Shown here one piece after another: positions 16,871 to 25,626 of a DNA stretch of 64,000 bases; within the stretch, counting starts at the first letter, position 1; each line of letters opens with the position of its first letter. Source of the stretch: Comamonadaceae bacterium (GTDB lineage Bacteria; Pseudomonadota; Gammaproteobacteria; Burkholderiales; Burkholderiaceae_C); NCBI GenBank assembly GCA_013297875.1, contig JAAFIW010000006.1, forward strand, positions 62,001 through 126,000, written 5' to 3'. The translations under genes were made by a program, and so were the position numbers. Below the pieces are notes generated by a model, which was not told the DNA's origin, ran no database searches, and worked only from the letters and a program-made list of their open reading frames with translations.

Positions 16871-16914
16871 GCCCCTTCCCCTCCTGGGGGAAGGCGGGGA
16901 TGGGGGCATGCGCG
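16871..16914. repeat. CTTCCCC/GGGGAAG hairpin repeat
   Basis: CCCCTTCCCCTCCTGGGGGA followed by AGGCGGGGATGGGGG. Same family as the elements in MITE copy 1 and before folK. Confidence 0.7.
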
Positions 16915-16962
16915 CGCATACGCTTGAAGGGGCCAATGGTCAGACTGCGCACTTTCCAAGTC

Positions 16963-17015
16963 AAAACGGCCTGTAGCCCATAGAAAATCTGCTCAAGCAG
17001 CTATATATTCAATAG
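16963..17015 (-). repeat. Dispersed ~55 bp repeat, copy 6
   Basis: AAACGGCCTGTAGCCCATAG, core CTGCTCAAGCAGCTATA, end TTCAATAGC. It sits just upstream of the VIT1-type transporter. Confidence 0.87.
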
Positions 17016-17036
17016 CATTCAAAACCAAAGGCAAGC

Positions 17037-17738
17037 ATGAAACACCTTGAAAAGCACAAAACCCAGCGCATCGGCTGGCTGCGGGCCGCCGTGCTGGGGG
17101 CCAACGACGGCATCGTGTCCACCGCCAGCCTGCTGGTCGGTGTGGCGGCTGCAACGCCCAGCACCGCCAGCGGCCATAGCAACCTGCTGGTCACCGGCGT
17201 GGCGGCATTGGTGGCGGGTGCCGTGTCGATGGCGGCGGGAGAATATGTGTCGGTCTATTCGCAGGCCGATACCGAGCAGGCCGACCTGTCGCGTGAAGCC
17301 AGCGAGCTGGCCGCCAACCCACAAGCCGAGCTGCGCGAACTGGCCGCCATCTACGTCAAGCGCGGTCTTGCGCCGCAGCTGGCACAGCAAGTTGCCCAAC
17401 AACTGACCCAGCGGGATGCCCTGGCCGCGCACGCGCGGGACGAGTTGGGCCTGTCACCCGAATTGGCCGCCAGCCCCTTGCAAGCCGCGCTGTCATCCGC
17501 CGCCAGCTTTGCCCTGGGCGCGGCACTGCCGCTGAGCGTGGTGTTGGTCGCGCCGCCGCCCTACCTGATCGCCAGCATCTCGGCCACTGCCATTGCCTTT
17601 TTGGCACTGCTGGGCGGAATCGCTGCGCGAGCCGGCGGTGCCAGGCTGTGGCCCAGCGTGCGGCGCGTGAGCTTCTGGGGAGCGCTGGCCATGGCCGTGA
17701 CGGCGGGTGTGGGGGCCGGGTTTGGGGCGGTGGTTTGA
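17037..17738 (+). CDS. VIT1/CCC1 family iron/manganese transporter
   Basis: 233 residues. The first helix region GWLRAAVLGANDGIVSTASLLVGVAAA and the following AGAVSMAAGEYVSVYSQADTEQADL are the family signature; three more hydrophobic helices sit in the C-terminal half. These proteins move Fe2+ or Mn2+ across membranes, usually as detoxifying exporters in bacteria. The length is normal. It stands alone between the ATPase remnant and a MITE-like element that begins 2 bases after its stop. Confidence 0.9.
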   Translation: MKHLEKHKTQRIGWLRAAVLGANDGIVSTASLLVGVAAATPSTASGHSNLLVTGVAALVAGAVSMAAGEYVSVYSQADTEQADLSREASELAANPQAELRELAAIYVKRGLAPQLAQQVAQQLTQRDALAAHARDELGLSPELAASPLQAALSSAASFALGAALPLSVVLVAPPPYLIASISATAIAFLALLGGIAARAGGARLWPSVRRVSFWGALAMAVTAGVGAGFGAVV

Positions 17739-17740
17739 CG

Positions 17741-17987
17741 CCTAGCCCGCATATTTCACCGGAACCGCCGTTTTGAAGCATTTTCATTGGGAAAGTCTGT
17801 GATGACCTCCAATCCAAATTGGATTCCGTCAAAACGGCTCAGCGCGTGCCGCATCGTTTTGGCGGGATGCAGGAACGCACAAGCCTCCTTCCCAATGGCA
17901 AGTGCCATTGGGTCGTCACCTTGCACTTCCGAAGCATCCCGCTAAAACGCGCGGCCCACGCTGCCCCGATGAAATATGCGGGCTAGG
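17741..17987. repeat. 247 bp MITE-like element with 18 bp terminal repeats
   Basis: Perfect terminal inverted repeats CCTAGCCCGCATATTTCA (17741-17758 and 17970-17987). A second nested inverted repeat lies inside (CGTTTTGGCGGGATGC at 17855-17870 and its near-complement at 17934-17949). No coding capacity; resembles a deleted derivative of a DNA transposon. Confidence 0.75.
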
Positions 17988-18110
17988 TCGCACACATCGA
18001 CAAGCTCGGAACCTGCGGCCCGCGGCTGTTCCGTTCAGTTGCAGCGACCGCTGGCGCAAACCCGCCTGAAGCGCGCCAAGGGCCCTTTTGGGTCAGGGCG
18101 GTGAACCTCA

Positions 18111-19004
18111 TCAACCCGGAAACTGTTCAGCCGCCAGATCGACAAACGCCCGTACCTTGGGTGTGAGGTAGCGGGTGCCGGGGTACACCGCGTGGACGGG
18201 TACGGCGGGCGGGTCCCATTGGGGTAGCACCCGCACCAGCTGGCGGTTTTTTTCGGGTTCCTTTGCCACCATTTCCGGCAGCAGCCCGACGCCCAGGCCA
18301 CTCAACAAGGCGCTGCGCACGGCCGATCCTGCGTTGACGCGCAATCGCGCCTGGCCGCCGACACGAACCGTCTCGCGGGTGCCTGCGCAGACCAGCGACC
18401 ACCCGCTGGTCCCGCCATCGCCAGTGAATTGCACCAGGTCGTGGTGGGCCAAGTCGGCCGGTACTTCGGGTGGCGAATGCTGCGCCAGGTAGGTCGGGCT
18501 TGCATACAGGCCGTAGCGGAACACGCCTAGCTGACGTGCGCGAAGGCGCGAGGGTGGCAACGGCCCGGCGCGAATGCCGAGGTCAAAGCCCTCATGCACC
18601 ATGTCGATCTCTCGCGTCGCGTATTCCGTTCCCACGCGAACCCGCGGGTAGCGTTGCAGGTACGACTCGACCCAGGCACCGACTGCGGCCATGCCGAATT
18701 CCACGCTGCAGGTCAGGCGCAACAGGCCGCTCGGCTCGCCATGTATGCGCTGGGCAAGCTGGACGGTGTCGTCAACCGCCGCGACGATCGCAACAGCCCG
18801 CTCATGCACAGCGCGCCCCATCTCGGTCAAGGACTGTGAGCGCGTGTTGCGGTCCAGCAAAGTCACGCCCAATGTGGACTCCAGCTGCGCCAGCGTTCGA
18901 CTGAGATTGCTGCGCTGCATGTCCAGCACATCGGCCGCCTTGCTCAGGCTGCCTGATTCCACGATCTTTACGAGGGCACGCAATTGGTCAAGGGTCGGGG
19001 TCAT
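18111..19004 (-). CDS. LysR-family transcriptional regulator
   Basis: 297 residues. N-terminal winged helix (LDQLRALVKIVESGSLSKAADVLDMQRSNLSRTLAQLESTLG) and a C-terminal periplasmic-binding-type effector domain. It is divergently transcribed from a secreted alpha/beta hydrolase 142 bases away, which is its most likely target. No effector can be named. Confidence 0.93.
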   Translation of the reverse strand: MTPTLDQLRALVKIVESGSLSKAADVLDMQRSNLSRTLAQLESTLGVTLLDRNTRSQSLTEMGRAVHERAVAIVAAVDDTVQLAQRIHGEPSGLLRLTCSVEFGMAAVGAWVESYLQRYPRVRVGTEYATREIDMVHEGFDLGIRAGPLPPSRLRARQLGVFRYGLYASPTYLAQHSPPEVPADLAHHDLVQFTGDGGTSGWSLVCAGTRETVRVGGQARLRVNAGSAVRSALLSGLGVGLLPEMVAKEPEKNRQLVRVLPQWDPPAVPVHAVYPGTRYLTPKVRAFVDLAAEQFPG

Positions 19005-19146
19005 GGCGGGGCTCCGTGTATTCGTATCAAGAAAGATACCAGTGTTGGATATTTGAAGGTATTTAACCGCGAGTCAGGACGATGAACAATCGCTTCTGCA
19101 TGCCCTTTGGCGTGCAGAAACGAATGCCAACCCAAGGAGATGGATC

Positions 19147-20148
19147 GTGAAATCAAAATGGCTTGCCGCAACCGGGGCGCTGATTCTGGTGACCGCCCTG
19201 GGCGTCACACTCGCGGTCTGGGCCGGACGTTCGCCGGTCGTCAGCGACTGCGTCGGCACGGTTCCCACAGGCAGCGCCTTTGCCGCCTACCGGGTCAAGG
19301 CCGGCGATGGGAACTGCCTGCAGGGTTATTTATGGGCACCCACGGCACCGCCTCGGGGTGTGCTGGTCGTGGTGCATGGCCTGCACGACCACGCACGGCG
19401 GTACGAAAGTCTCGCCCGGGACGCGAATGCCTTGGGCCTGGCGGTGATTGCGCAAGACTTGCGCGGTCACGCGGGTTCGGGCGGCGCGCCGCAGCGGCTG
19501 GACAGCCCGCAACAGGTTCTGGCAGATTTAGAGCTCGCCCGCGCAGAGGCGCAACGCCGGTTCCCGGGCGTGCCCATGTTCCTGTACGGTCACAGTCTTG
19601 GGGGGATGGTGGCGGCCCAGGCCGCAGCAAGGTCGGGCACTGCATCATGGAATGGGCTGATTGTCAGCAGCGCGGCGCTGGTACGGCCTGCGGGCGTGAC
19701 GGCTGGAAAGCAGAAGCTTGTGGCGGTACTGTCGGCCATCGCGCCCAATCTTGGCCTCGAGGCGGTGGACGAGGCGCTACTGGTGCGCGAACCGGCGGCC
19801 CGGGCCGCGCTGGCAGCAGATGCATTGATTCACCGTGCCAAGTTGCCCGCGCGGACGGTCGATACCCTGCTCACGGGGGCCAGTGATTTACAGACGCGGA
19901 TGCCGACACTGACGGTGCCCGTGCTGGCCCTGCATGGACAGCAAGACAAAGTGACCGACCCTTCAGGTCCTGCAAGCTTGCGTGCGCTTGCCGGGGCAGC
20001 CGTGAAGACGGTGAAACTCTATCCGCTGGCCTTGCATGACCTGCTGCACGAGCCGGAGAACGAGGACGTTCGCCAGACGATCATGGCGTTCCTGCGCCAG
20101 CGCATGGACCAGCCCGACGCCCGCCCGCCAAGCGAGAGCCGCCCGTAA
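19147..20148 (+). CDS. Alpha/beta hydrolase, lysophospholipase-like, membrane-anchored or secreted
   Basis: 333 residues. An N-terminal hydrophobic segment (WLAATGALILVTALGVTLAVWA) exports or anchors it. The fold shows VVVHGLHDHARRYE (oxyanion region), the nucleophile elbow LYGHSLGGMVAAQ near residue 150, an Asp in GQQDKVTDP and the His in ALHDLLHEPENED. This is the serine aminopeptidase S33 / monoacylglycerol lipase group. GGAG lies eight bases before ATG 19147. It is probably controlled by the divergent LysR regulator. Confidence 0.85.
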   Translation: MKSKWLAATGALILVTALGVTLAVWAGRSPVVSDCVGTVPTGSAFAAYRVKAGDGNCLQGYLWAPTAPPRGVLVVVHGLHDHARRYESLARDANALGLAVIAQDLRGHAGSGGAPQRLDSPQQVLADLELARAEAQRRFPGVPMFLYGHSLGGMVAAQAAARSGTASWNGLIVSSAALVRPAGVTAGKQKLVAVLSAIAPNLGLEAVDEALLVREPAARAALAADALIHRAKLPARTVDTLLTGASDLQTRMPTLTVPVLALHGQQDKVTDPSGPASLRALAGAAVKTVKLYPLALHDLLHEPENEDVRQTIMAFLRQRMDQPDARPPSESRP

Positions 20149-20176
20149 CAGGCAGGGTGGCGCTGGCACCCCCTCA

Positions 20177-20720
20177 ATACCTGATGCCCAGGGTTTTCAA
20201 TCCCCACGTAAATACCGCACCGGTGAAGCACCGCTCGTTGTCCGTGCGCACCGCTTCGGGTTTGCCAAACCGGTCAACCGCTAAACACAGCCAGGCCAGC
20301 AATTAACAGCTTGATTTGCTGGCGATGGCCTACAGTAATAGCGCCCTACGACTGCCGTGATCCACGATGCCCACGATGGTGTGAACGTTTCCCTCAGTGT
20401 CTGCCCGCCCCGTCATATCCAAGCCCCAGATGTCGTTCACCGCGTGGGGATACGGCGGTTTGTTTCGCAGCTCTCTACGTGCCATCAGCACCGCATGGGC
20501 TTGGTCGCGCAGCAGCTTGTGCACAGTGGACTTGCACACCGACATTTACTGGGCCACGTTTCGTTGGTTGAAGGTGTCGACCAACCTGCCGTAACCGTCG
20601 CCTGGCATGGAGGCTTTCAGCCAAATCAGCTCCTGCAACACCCAGTCGGGCTTGCCCTTGTTGCGGTGCTGAATAACGGCGGGCTTGATCTTGCGGTGAC
20701 CTTTTGGGTGCGCTGTGCGA
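20177..20720 (-). pseudogene. Broken DDE (rve) transposase
   Basis: Minus-strand fragments that join into one transposase: WVLQELIWLKASMPGDGYGRLVDTFNQRNVAQ, stop, MSVCKSTVHKLLRDQ (helix-turn-helix), AVNDIWGLDMTGRADTEGNVHTIVGIVDHGSRRALLL, a disrupted stretch, then VDRFGKPEAVRTDNERCFTG. The WGLD and TDNE blocks are the first two acidic positions of the integrase core. At least two in-frame stops and a missing C-terminus make it inactive. Confidence 0.75.
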
Positions 20721-20830
20721 GGGGCAAACTGCGGGGCAATCGCCGAACAAGATGCTACAGACCCAGTAGCCAGGCGGCCAAAAGAACAACGATCACGAAC
20801 ACACTCCCGAGCTGCATTTATGGATAAAAA

Positions 20831-20880
20831 GAGCCACCAGCCCAGGTAGATATTGTTCAAGCAGCTATCAATACAGAAGC
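20831..20880 (-). repeat. Dispersed ~55 bp repeat, copy 7
   Basis: CACCAGCCCAGGTAGATATT followed by GTTCAAGCAGCTATCAATAC; one substitution in the core. Confidence 0.8.
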
Positions 20881-20909
20881 AAAAAAACGGCCCGCAGGCC
20901 GCTTTTTTG
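20880..20909. terminator. Bidirectional terminator downstream of the DUF3782-like gene
   Basis: AAAAAAA CGGCC cgca GGCCG c TTTTTT: a strong stem flanked by A and T tracts, 25 bases after the stop of the minus-strand gene. Confidence 0.85.
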
Positions 20910-20933
20910 TGTTCCGGTGTCTGGTGCTGGCGC

Positions 20934-21458
20934 TTAGAAAGCCCGCATCGTTTCGGTTTGCGCTTCCACCAGATCACCCTTGCGCTTGAGCACGAACAGA
21001 CCTTGCTCGCGGGCGCTGGCGGCCACGTCGTCGGGCACGCTGAAACCGGCCAGGCCGCCGTACAGCTTGTAGTCTTTGTATTCGGGAAACATGTCGCGGT
21101 AGCGCTGCATCTGGCGTTGCACCTGCTCAATATCGTTCAGATGGGCCTTGTACTTGACCTCAATGACGGCCATCGATGAGCCGTCGTGCATCACCACATC
21201 AAACTCTGCCTGCTTGCCCGGCTTGCCGCCCACGATGTTCTTCAGAACGCGATCAAAGCGGATGCCACCTACCTCGGGTTTGTCAAACAGGGTGTTGTAG
21301 AAAAACTCCTCAGCAACATCACCCTGATTAGAGGCCATTGCGCCCATGCGACGACCGACTTCTTTGATGACGCGGGAGGTTTCTGCAACTTCGGCCTGTG
21401 TATTGGCTTGAGTGACAACGAGGCTGGCGACGAGGTCTTTGAGTTCTTGGTCAGTCAT
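20934..21458 (-). CDS. DUF3782-like protein with PD-(D/E)XK nuclease-type core
   Basis: 174 residues. The N-terminal half is helical and probably coiled (ELKDLVASLVVTQANTQAEVAETSRVIKEVGRRMG). The C-terminal half has AEFDVVMHDGSSMAVIEVKYKAH, an Asp followed by E-x-K as in PD-(D/E)XK nucleases. Such proteins are common hypotheticals in bacteria and cyanobacteria; a nucleic-acid role is inferred only. Solitary gene with its own terminator. Confidence 0.7.
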   Translation of the reverse strand: MTDQELKDLVASLVVTQANTQAEVAETSRVIKEVGRRMGAMASNQGDVAEEFFYNTLFDKPEVGGIRFDRVLKNIVGGKPGKQAEFDVVMHDGSSMAVIEVKYKAHLNDIEQVQRQMQRYRDMFPEYKDYKLYGGLAGFSVPDDVAASAREQGLFVLKRKGDLVEAQTETMRAF

Positions 21459-21587
21459 GTTGGTGCAGATGGCGGTGCGGATGCAATCGGCAAGACCTGA
21501 TTTTACGTTTGCATTCGCATCGGTCAGATCGCCTGTGTTGCTATGTCAACCACCGGCAGGCAGTCATTTCATTTCAGCACCAAAACA

Positions 21588-21630
21588 GCCACCAGCCCAG
21601 AGATTCATTGCTCAGCCAGCTATCGAATCA
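21588..21630 (-). repeat. Dispersed repeat, degenerate copy 8
   Basis: GCCACCAGCCCAGAGATTCA then TTGCTCAGCCAGCTATC; the core has one insertion/substitution. Confidence 0.65.
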
Positions 21631-21674
21631 GGAGTGACCGAAACCGACCCCCTGAACCGCCACATCGACACCGC

Positions 21675-21848
21675 CTACGAACTGAGCTTGCGCAACACGG
21701 ACGTTCGAAGCGGAGCCATTGCTTGGTCAAAGTGTGTTTCGTCGAAATCCAAAAGGTCTGATTGCAAAGTGCAATCTTTGGTGGCCAACACGGCAAAGCG
21801 GCTAACAATCTCGTCACGGATATCGGTCGCGCTGCCGATACGAGCGTT
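21675..21848 (-). pseudogene. Unidentified coding remnant
   Basis: Minus-strand frame reading ARIGSATDIRDEIVSRFAVL and ending MAPLRTSVLRKLSS and a stop. Composition looks coding, but there is no start or upstream portion. The family is not recognised. Confidence 0.3.
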
Positions 21849-21926
21849 TCAGATCGTCGATAGCGCACTTCCAAACGTGTGTTTACGACTTTATTTGGTC
21901 AGAACACGTGCTGCGCACGCCGTGAT

Positions 21927-22107
21927 GGTCATTCGACCGTCACGCTCTTTGCAAGATTGCGCGGCTTGTGCCTCTCGCCGCCGCTTTGCGGCTTAACTTT
22001 GCTACGCAAAGTTAGCGAACGACGAAAGCCTAGAAACCTGGCTGCGTGCTGCGCACGCCGTGTCCGTCATTCGACGGTCACGCTTTTAGCCAGGTTTCTA
22101 GGTTTGT
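21927..22107 (-). repeat. Direct repeat unit 2 of the glmS 3'-end array
   Basis: 181 bp, nearly identical to 22183-22363 (offset 256). It carries two extra copies of the glmS C-terminal coding sequence [12 protein letters not shown]-stop on the minus strand: 22067-22105 (same codons as glmS) and 21929-21967 (different synonymous codons). Confidence 0.9.
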
Positions 22108-22182
22108 GGTGATCGCATCACATCGCTGCGCTTTTCTGAGCTCCCCCCCAAACCGCGCAGCGTGCTAGCGCACGCTCGTGAC

Positions 22183-22363
22183 GGTCATTCGACCGTCACG
22201 CTCTTTGCAAGATTGCGCGGTTTGTGTCTCTCGCCGCCGCTTTGCGGCTTAACTTTGCTGCGCAAAGTTAGCGAACGACGAAAACCTAGAAACCTGGCTG
22301 CGTGCTGCGCACGCCGTGCCCGTCATTCGACGGTCACGCTTTTAGCCAGGTTTCTAGGTTTGT
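22183..22363 (-). repeat. Direct repeat unit 1 of the glmS 3'-end array
   Basis: Includes the true glmS 3' end (22323-22361) and a recoded copy at 22185-22223. Inside the unit the sequence AACCTAGAAACCTGGCT recurs inverted, so each unit can fold as a large hairpin that may also terminate glmS. Confidence 0.9.
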
Positions 22364-24170
22364 CAACATCCGTCCCCCGCGCACAAGCCGTGTGATACGC
22401 CAGCAACTGCAGCGGCACCACATGCAGCAAGGGGCTCAGCGGCCCGTAGTGTTCGGGCATGCGGATGACGCGGATGCCTTCGCTGCTTTCGATGCGGGTG
22501 TCGGCGTCGGCCAGCACGTAGAGCAGGCCGCCTCGGGCGCGGACTTCTTGCATGTTGCTTTTGAGCTTTTCCAATAACGCGTCGTTGGGGGCCACGGTCA
22601 CCACAGGCATTTCGCTGGTCACAAGGGCCAGGGGGCCGTGTTTGAGTTCGCCGGCGGCGTAGGCTTCGGCGTGGATGTAGGTGATTTCCTTGAGTTTGAG
22701 CGCGCCTTCCAGCGCAATGGGGTAGTGCAGCCCACGGCCCAGGAAGAGGGCGTTTTCTTTGGTGGTGAAGTCTTGTGCCCAGCTGATGATTTGGGGCTCC
22801 AGCGCCAGCACGGCGGAAAGCGCGGCGGGCAGGTGGCGCATGGCTTTGAGGTGGTGCGCTTCTGCTTCATCTGTCAAGCGGCCTTTGCTTTGGGCCAGCG
22901 CCAGGGTCAGCAAAAACAAGCCGGCCAGTTGGGTGGTGAAGGCTTTGGTGGAGGCTACGCCAATTTCCACGCCGGCGCGGGTGATGTAGGCCAGCTTGCA
23001 TTCGCGCACCATGGCGCTGGTGGCCACGTTGCAGATGGTCAGGGTCTGCGTCATTCCCAGGCTTTGCGCGTGGCGCAGCGCGGCCAGGGTGTCGGCCGTT
23101 TCGCCCGACTGGGTGATGGTGACGACCAGGGTGCGCGGGTTGGGCACGCTGGTGCGGTAGCGGTACTCGCTGGCAATTTCCACCTGCGTGGGCACCTGGG
23201 CAATGGCCTCCAGCCAGTATTTGGCGGTGCAGCCGCTGTAGTAGCTGGTGCCGCAGGCCAATATCAGCACCTGGTCGATGTCTTTGAAGGTGCGGTGAGC
23301 CGCATCACCAAACAGCTCGGGCGTGATGCCTTCCACGCCTTCCAGCGTGTCGGCAATCGCACGCGGCTGCTCGAAGATTTCTTTTTGCATGTAGTGGCGG
23401 TAGGGGCCTAGCTCGGCCGCGCCACTGTGGGCCAGCACGGTTTTCACCTCGCGCCTGACCCGTTCATGGTCGCGGTTGACGATCCAGTATTTGCCCAGTT
23501 GCAGGTCCACCACGTCGCCCTCTTCCAGGTAGACGATCTGGTCGGTCACGCCGGCCAGGGCCATGGCGTCGCTGGCCAGGAAGTTTTCGTGATCCGAGAG
23601 TCCGACGCCCAAGATGAGCGGTGAGCCTTCGCGCGCACCCACCACGCGCTGCGGCTCGTCTTTGCAAAACACGGCAATCGCATAAGCCCCGCGCAGCTGG
23701 CGCACGGCCAGTTTCACGGCTTCAAACAGGTCGCCGTCGTACAGGCTGTCCACCAGGTGGGCAATCACTTCGGTGTCGGTCTGGCTGGTAAACACATAGC
23801 CTTTGGCCTGCAGCGCCGCGCGCAGCTCGTCGTGGTTTTCAATGATGCCGTTGTGCACCAGACCCACGCGGGCAGGCCTGCCGTCGGGCGCGCCGGGGCC
23901 GTGGCTGAAGTGCGGGTGGGCGTTGTGCACCACCGGCGCGCCGTGCGTGGCCCAGCGGGTGTGGGCAATGCCGGTGCTGCCTTCCAGTTGGTCGGTGCTC
24001 ACTTGGCTGGCCAGCTCGGCTACGCGGGCAGTGCTGCGGGCGCGCTGCAGGCCGTTGGCCACCACGGCCACGCCGCAGGAGTCGTAGCCGCGGTATTCGA
24101 GCCGCTGCAAGCCCTGCACCAGGACGGGAACGATGTTGCGGGTGGAGACCCCAGCGACGATGCCACACAT
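22323..24170 (-). CDS. glmS: Glutamine-fructose-6-phosphate aminotransferase GlmS
   Basis: 615 residues. GlmS makes glucosamine-6-phosphate for cell-wall synthesis. Cys2 (MCGIVAGVS) is the glutaminase nucleophile; HTRWATHG and HNGIIENH belong to the class II amidotransferase domain. Two SIS sugar-isomerase domains follow ([26 protein letters not shown]) and the conserved end [12 protein letters not shown]. Length is normal. The 3' end is followed by three more copies of its own last 13 codons. An Lrp-family gene is divergent. Confidence 0.97.
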   Translation of the reverse strand: MCGIVAGVSTRNIVPVLVQGLQRLEYRGYDSCGVAVVANGLQRARSTARVAELASQVSTDQLEGSTGIAHTRWATHGAPVVHNAHPHFSHGPGAPDGRPARVGLVHNGIIENHDELRAALQAKGYVFTSQTDTEVIAHLVDSLYDGDLFEAVKLAVRQLRGAYAIAVFCKDEPQRVVGAREGSPLILGVGLSDHENFLASDAMALAGVTDQIVYLEEGDVVDLQLGKYWIVNRDHERVRREVKTVLAHSGAAELGPYRHYMQKEIFEQPRAIADTLEGVEGITPELFGDAAHRTFKDIDQVLILACGTSYYSGCTAKYWLEAIAQVPTQVEIASEYRYRTSVPNPRTLVVTITQSGETADTLAALRHAQSLGMTQTLTICNVATSAMVRECKLAYITRAGVEIGVASTKAFTTQLAGLFLLTLALAQSKGRLTDEAEAHHLKAMRHLPAALSAVLALEPQIISWAQDFTTKENALFLGRGLHYPIALEGALKLKEITYIHAEAYAAGELKHGPLALVTSEMPVVTVAPNDALLEKLKSNMQEVRARGGLLYVLADADTRIESSEGIRVIRMPEHYGPLSPLLHVVPLQLLAYHTACARGTDVDKPRNLAKSVTVE

Positions 24171-24215
24171 AAGCTGCCTTTGAAGTTGAAGGCCTGAACT
24201 TTATGCAGTAGCGTT

Positions 24216-24288
24216 TGAAATAGGTGGTTGATTTTTATCTTTAAATGGAATTAAATTGCTATAAAATTTATAAATAGAATTTTATTCC
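24216..24288. promoter_or_regulatory. AT-rich divergent promoter region glmS / Lrp
   Basis: Strongly AT-rich stretch (TATAAAATTTATAAATAGAA and similar) against a high-GC background, right before the Lrp-family start. It suits an Lrp-type autoregulatory site; exact boxes are not assigned. Confidence 0.4.
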
Positions 24289-24813
24289 ATGGAAAGCAAA
24301 ATTTTGGAATCATTAAAACTAGATGAAACTGATTTGCAGCTGCTTAACCACCTGCAGACCGACGCGTCGCTGACCAACCAGGCCCTGGCCGAGCGCGTGC
24401 ACATTTCGCCGCCCACCTGCCTGCGCCGTGTCAAGCGCCTGACCGACGCCGGGCTGATCGAGCGCCAGATTGCCATTCTGAACGTCGATAAATTGGCCCC
24501 GCTGCTAGGCCACGGCCTGACAGCGATCAGCGAAGTGAGCCTGGACGCCCAAGGCACGGATGAGCTGGACCGTTTTGAGCGCACCGCCGTGCAAGACCCG
24601 GCGGTGCAGCAGTGCTACCGCACCTCCCCCGGCCCCGATTTCGTGCTGATTGCCCATGTGCGCGACATGCCCGCCTGGCTGGCGCTGACGCAGCGGCTGT
24701 TTACCGCGCAAGCCAATGTGCGCAACGTGAAAACGTATTTTTCGGTGAAACGTGCCAAATTTGAACCAAAAGTGGCACTCGCCCAGATGAATAGAGCTCA
24801 AGCAGCTATTTAA
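24289..24813 (+). CDS. Lrp/AsnC-family transcriptional regulator
   Basis: 174 residues. The N-terminal helix-turn-helix (LDETDLQLLNHLQTDASLTNQALAERVHISPPTCLRRVKRLTDAGLIERQIAIL) is followed by a ligand-binding RAM domain (DFVLIAHVRDMPAWLALTQRLF). The start ATG at 24289 follows an AT-rich promoter. The last residues RAQAAI and the TAA stop come from a dispersed repeat copy, in the frame GCT-CAA-GCA-GCT. Confidence 0.92.
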   Translation: MESKILESLKLDETDLQLLNHLQTDASLTNQALAERVHISPPTCLRRVKRLTDAGLIERQIAILNVDKLAPLLGHGLTAISEVSLDAQGTDELDRFERTAVQDPAVQQCYRTSPGPDFVLIAHVRDMPAWLALTQRLFTAQANVRNVKTYFSVKRAKFEPKVALAQMNRAQAAI

Positions 24814-24821
24814 TTTGTAGC
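24780..24821 (-). repeat. Dispersed repeat forming the end of the Lrp gene (copy 9)
   Basis: CGCCCAGATGAATAGAGCTC then AAGCAGCTATTTAATTTGTA; the TTTAATTT supplies the Lrp stop codon TAA. Confidence 0.8.
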
Positions 24822-24886
24822 AAATTTGGGCTTTGCAGGGCTGTGCAGAGTGCCGATAATCTGATTTTCAGATTTTTGGGTGCGCT

Positions 24887-25165
24887 ATGACTGTCTCCAT
24901 CACTGTGACCGAGTTTTCCCGTGGCCTGTCGGGCTTTTTGAGCCAGGTTCAGCACCGGGGCCAATCGCTGGATATTCAACGTGGCAAGCAAATCGTTGCC
25001 CACGTGACGCCAGCCGCCGCGACTGCTGGCTTCCCGCTGAATCAGTTGGACGCGTGGTTGGCCAATGCTCCGGCTTTGAGCGTTGACGAACGACAGTCCT
25101 TGGCCGGCGATGTGCGCACCGCGCGTCAGCAACTTGTCGCCAGGGACGATCCGTGGGGCTTGTGA
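24887..25165 (+). CDS. Phd/YefM-type antitoxin
   Basis: 92 residues. MTVSITVTEFSRGLSGFLSQVQHRGQSLDIQRGKQIVAHVTP fits the Phd/YefM DNA-binding fold (FSR..SGFL..V....L.I.RGK...A.V.P). The C-terminal tail would wrap the toxin. It overlaps the PIN toxin start by 13 bases, so the two are coupled. Confidence 0.8.
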   Translation: MTVSITVTEFSRGLSGFLSQVQHRGQSLDIQRGKQIVAHVTPAAATAGFPLNQLDAWLANAPALSVDERQSLAGDVRTARQQLVARDDPWGL

Positions 25166-25569
25166 TTGATACCGATGTGTGGGTGCTGGCAGAAAAATCG
25201 GGCTCTGGCTTGAGTCTGGCCCGCTGGGCACACCACGGCGGCGCTTACATGAGCGCCATCACCGCGAGCGAGTTGTTGGTAGGCGTCGAGCGGGCCAACA
25301 CCCCACAGCGCAGGGCCAAAAGAGCCGCATTTGTAGAAAACCTGCTGGCCGCCATCCCCATTTTGGCGTTCTCTACCCCCGTGGCCCGAACGCACGCGCG
25401 GCTGGTGGCGAGTCTGCCGAAAAACGTTACCGCAGGCGCACACGACGCCTTGATCGCCGCTACGGCGCTGCACCATGGGCATGCTTTGTTGACGCGCAAT
25501 GTGGCCGATTTCGAGATATTTGCGGGGCTGCAGGTTGAGGCGTTTGAGTTCGAGGCTAAAGAAGGTTAA
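25153..25569 (+). CDS. PIN-domain toxin (VapC-like)
   Basis: 138 residues with GTG start at 25153 inside the antitoxin end. VIDTDVWVLAEK carries the first Asp, ITASELLVGVERA the Glu and GAHDALIAATAL the second acidic site, with a final ALLTRNVADFEIF; these are the metal-binding residues of PIN ribonucleases. VapC-type toxins cut tRNA or rRNA. Confidence 0.87.
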   Translation: MGLVIDTDVWVLAEKSGSGLSLARWAHHGGAYMSAITASELLVGVERANTPQRRAKRAAFVENLLAAIPILAFSTPVARTHARLVASLPKNVTAGAHDALIAATALHHGHALLTRNVADFEIFAGLQVEAFEFEAKEG

Positions 25570-25577
25570 ATACGTCT

Positions 25578-25626
25578 CCGGCCCTTATAAATACCGCTCA
25601 AGCAGCTATCTATTTAGAAGCAAAAA
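25578..25626 (-). repeat. Dispersed ~55 bp repeat, copy 10
   Basis: GCCCTTATAAATACCGCTCA then AGCAGCTATCTATTTAGAAG. It supplies the stop codon and the last residues (LLNR) of the minus-strand hydrolase. Confidence 0.85.

Noticed and set aside
21927-22363. Tn7 insertion at glmS
   Set aside because: Tn7 inserts downstream of glmS without recoding its 3' end, and no tns genes or Tn7 ends are present.
21879-22395. Two similar ~77-residue open frames on the plus strand
   Set aside because: They are the antisense of the duplicated glmS 3' ends and hairpins; no ribosome site, and similarity is explained by the DNA repeat.
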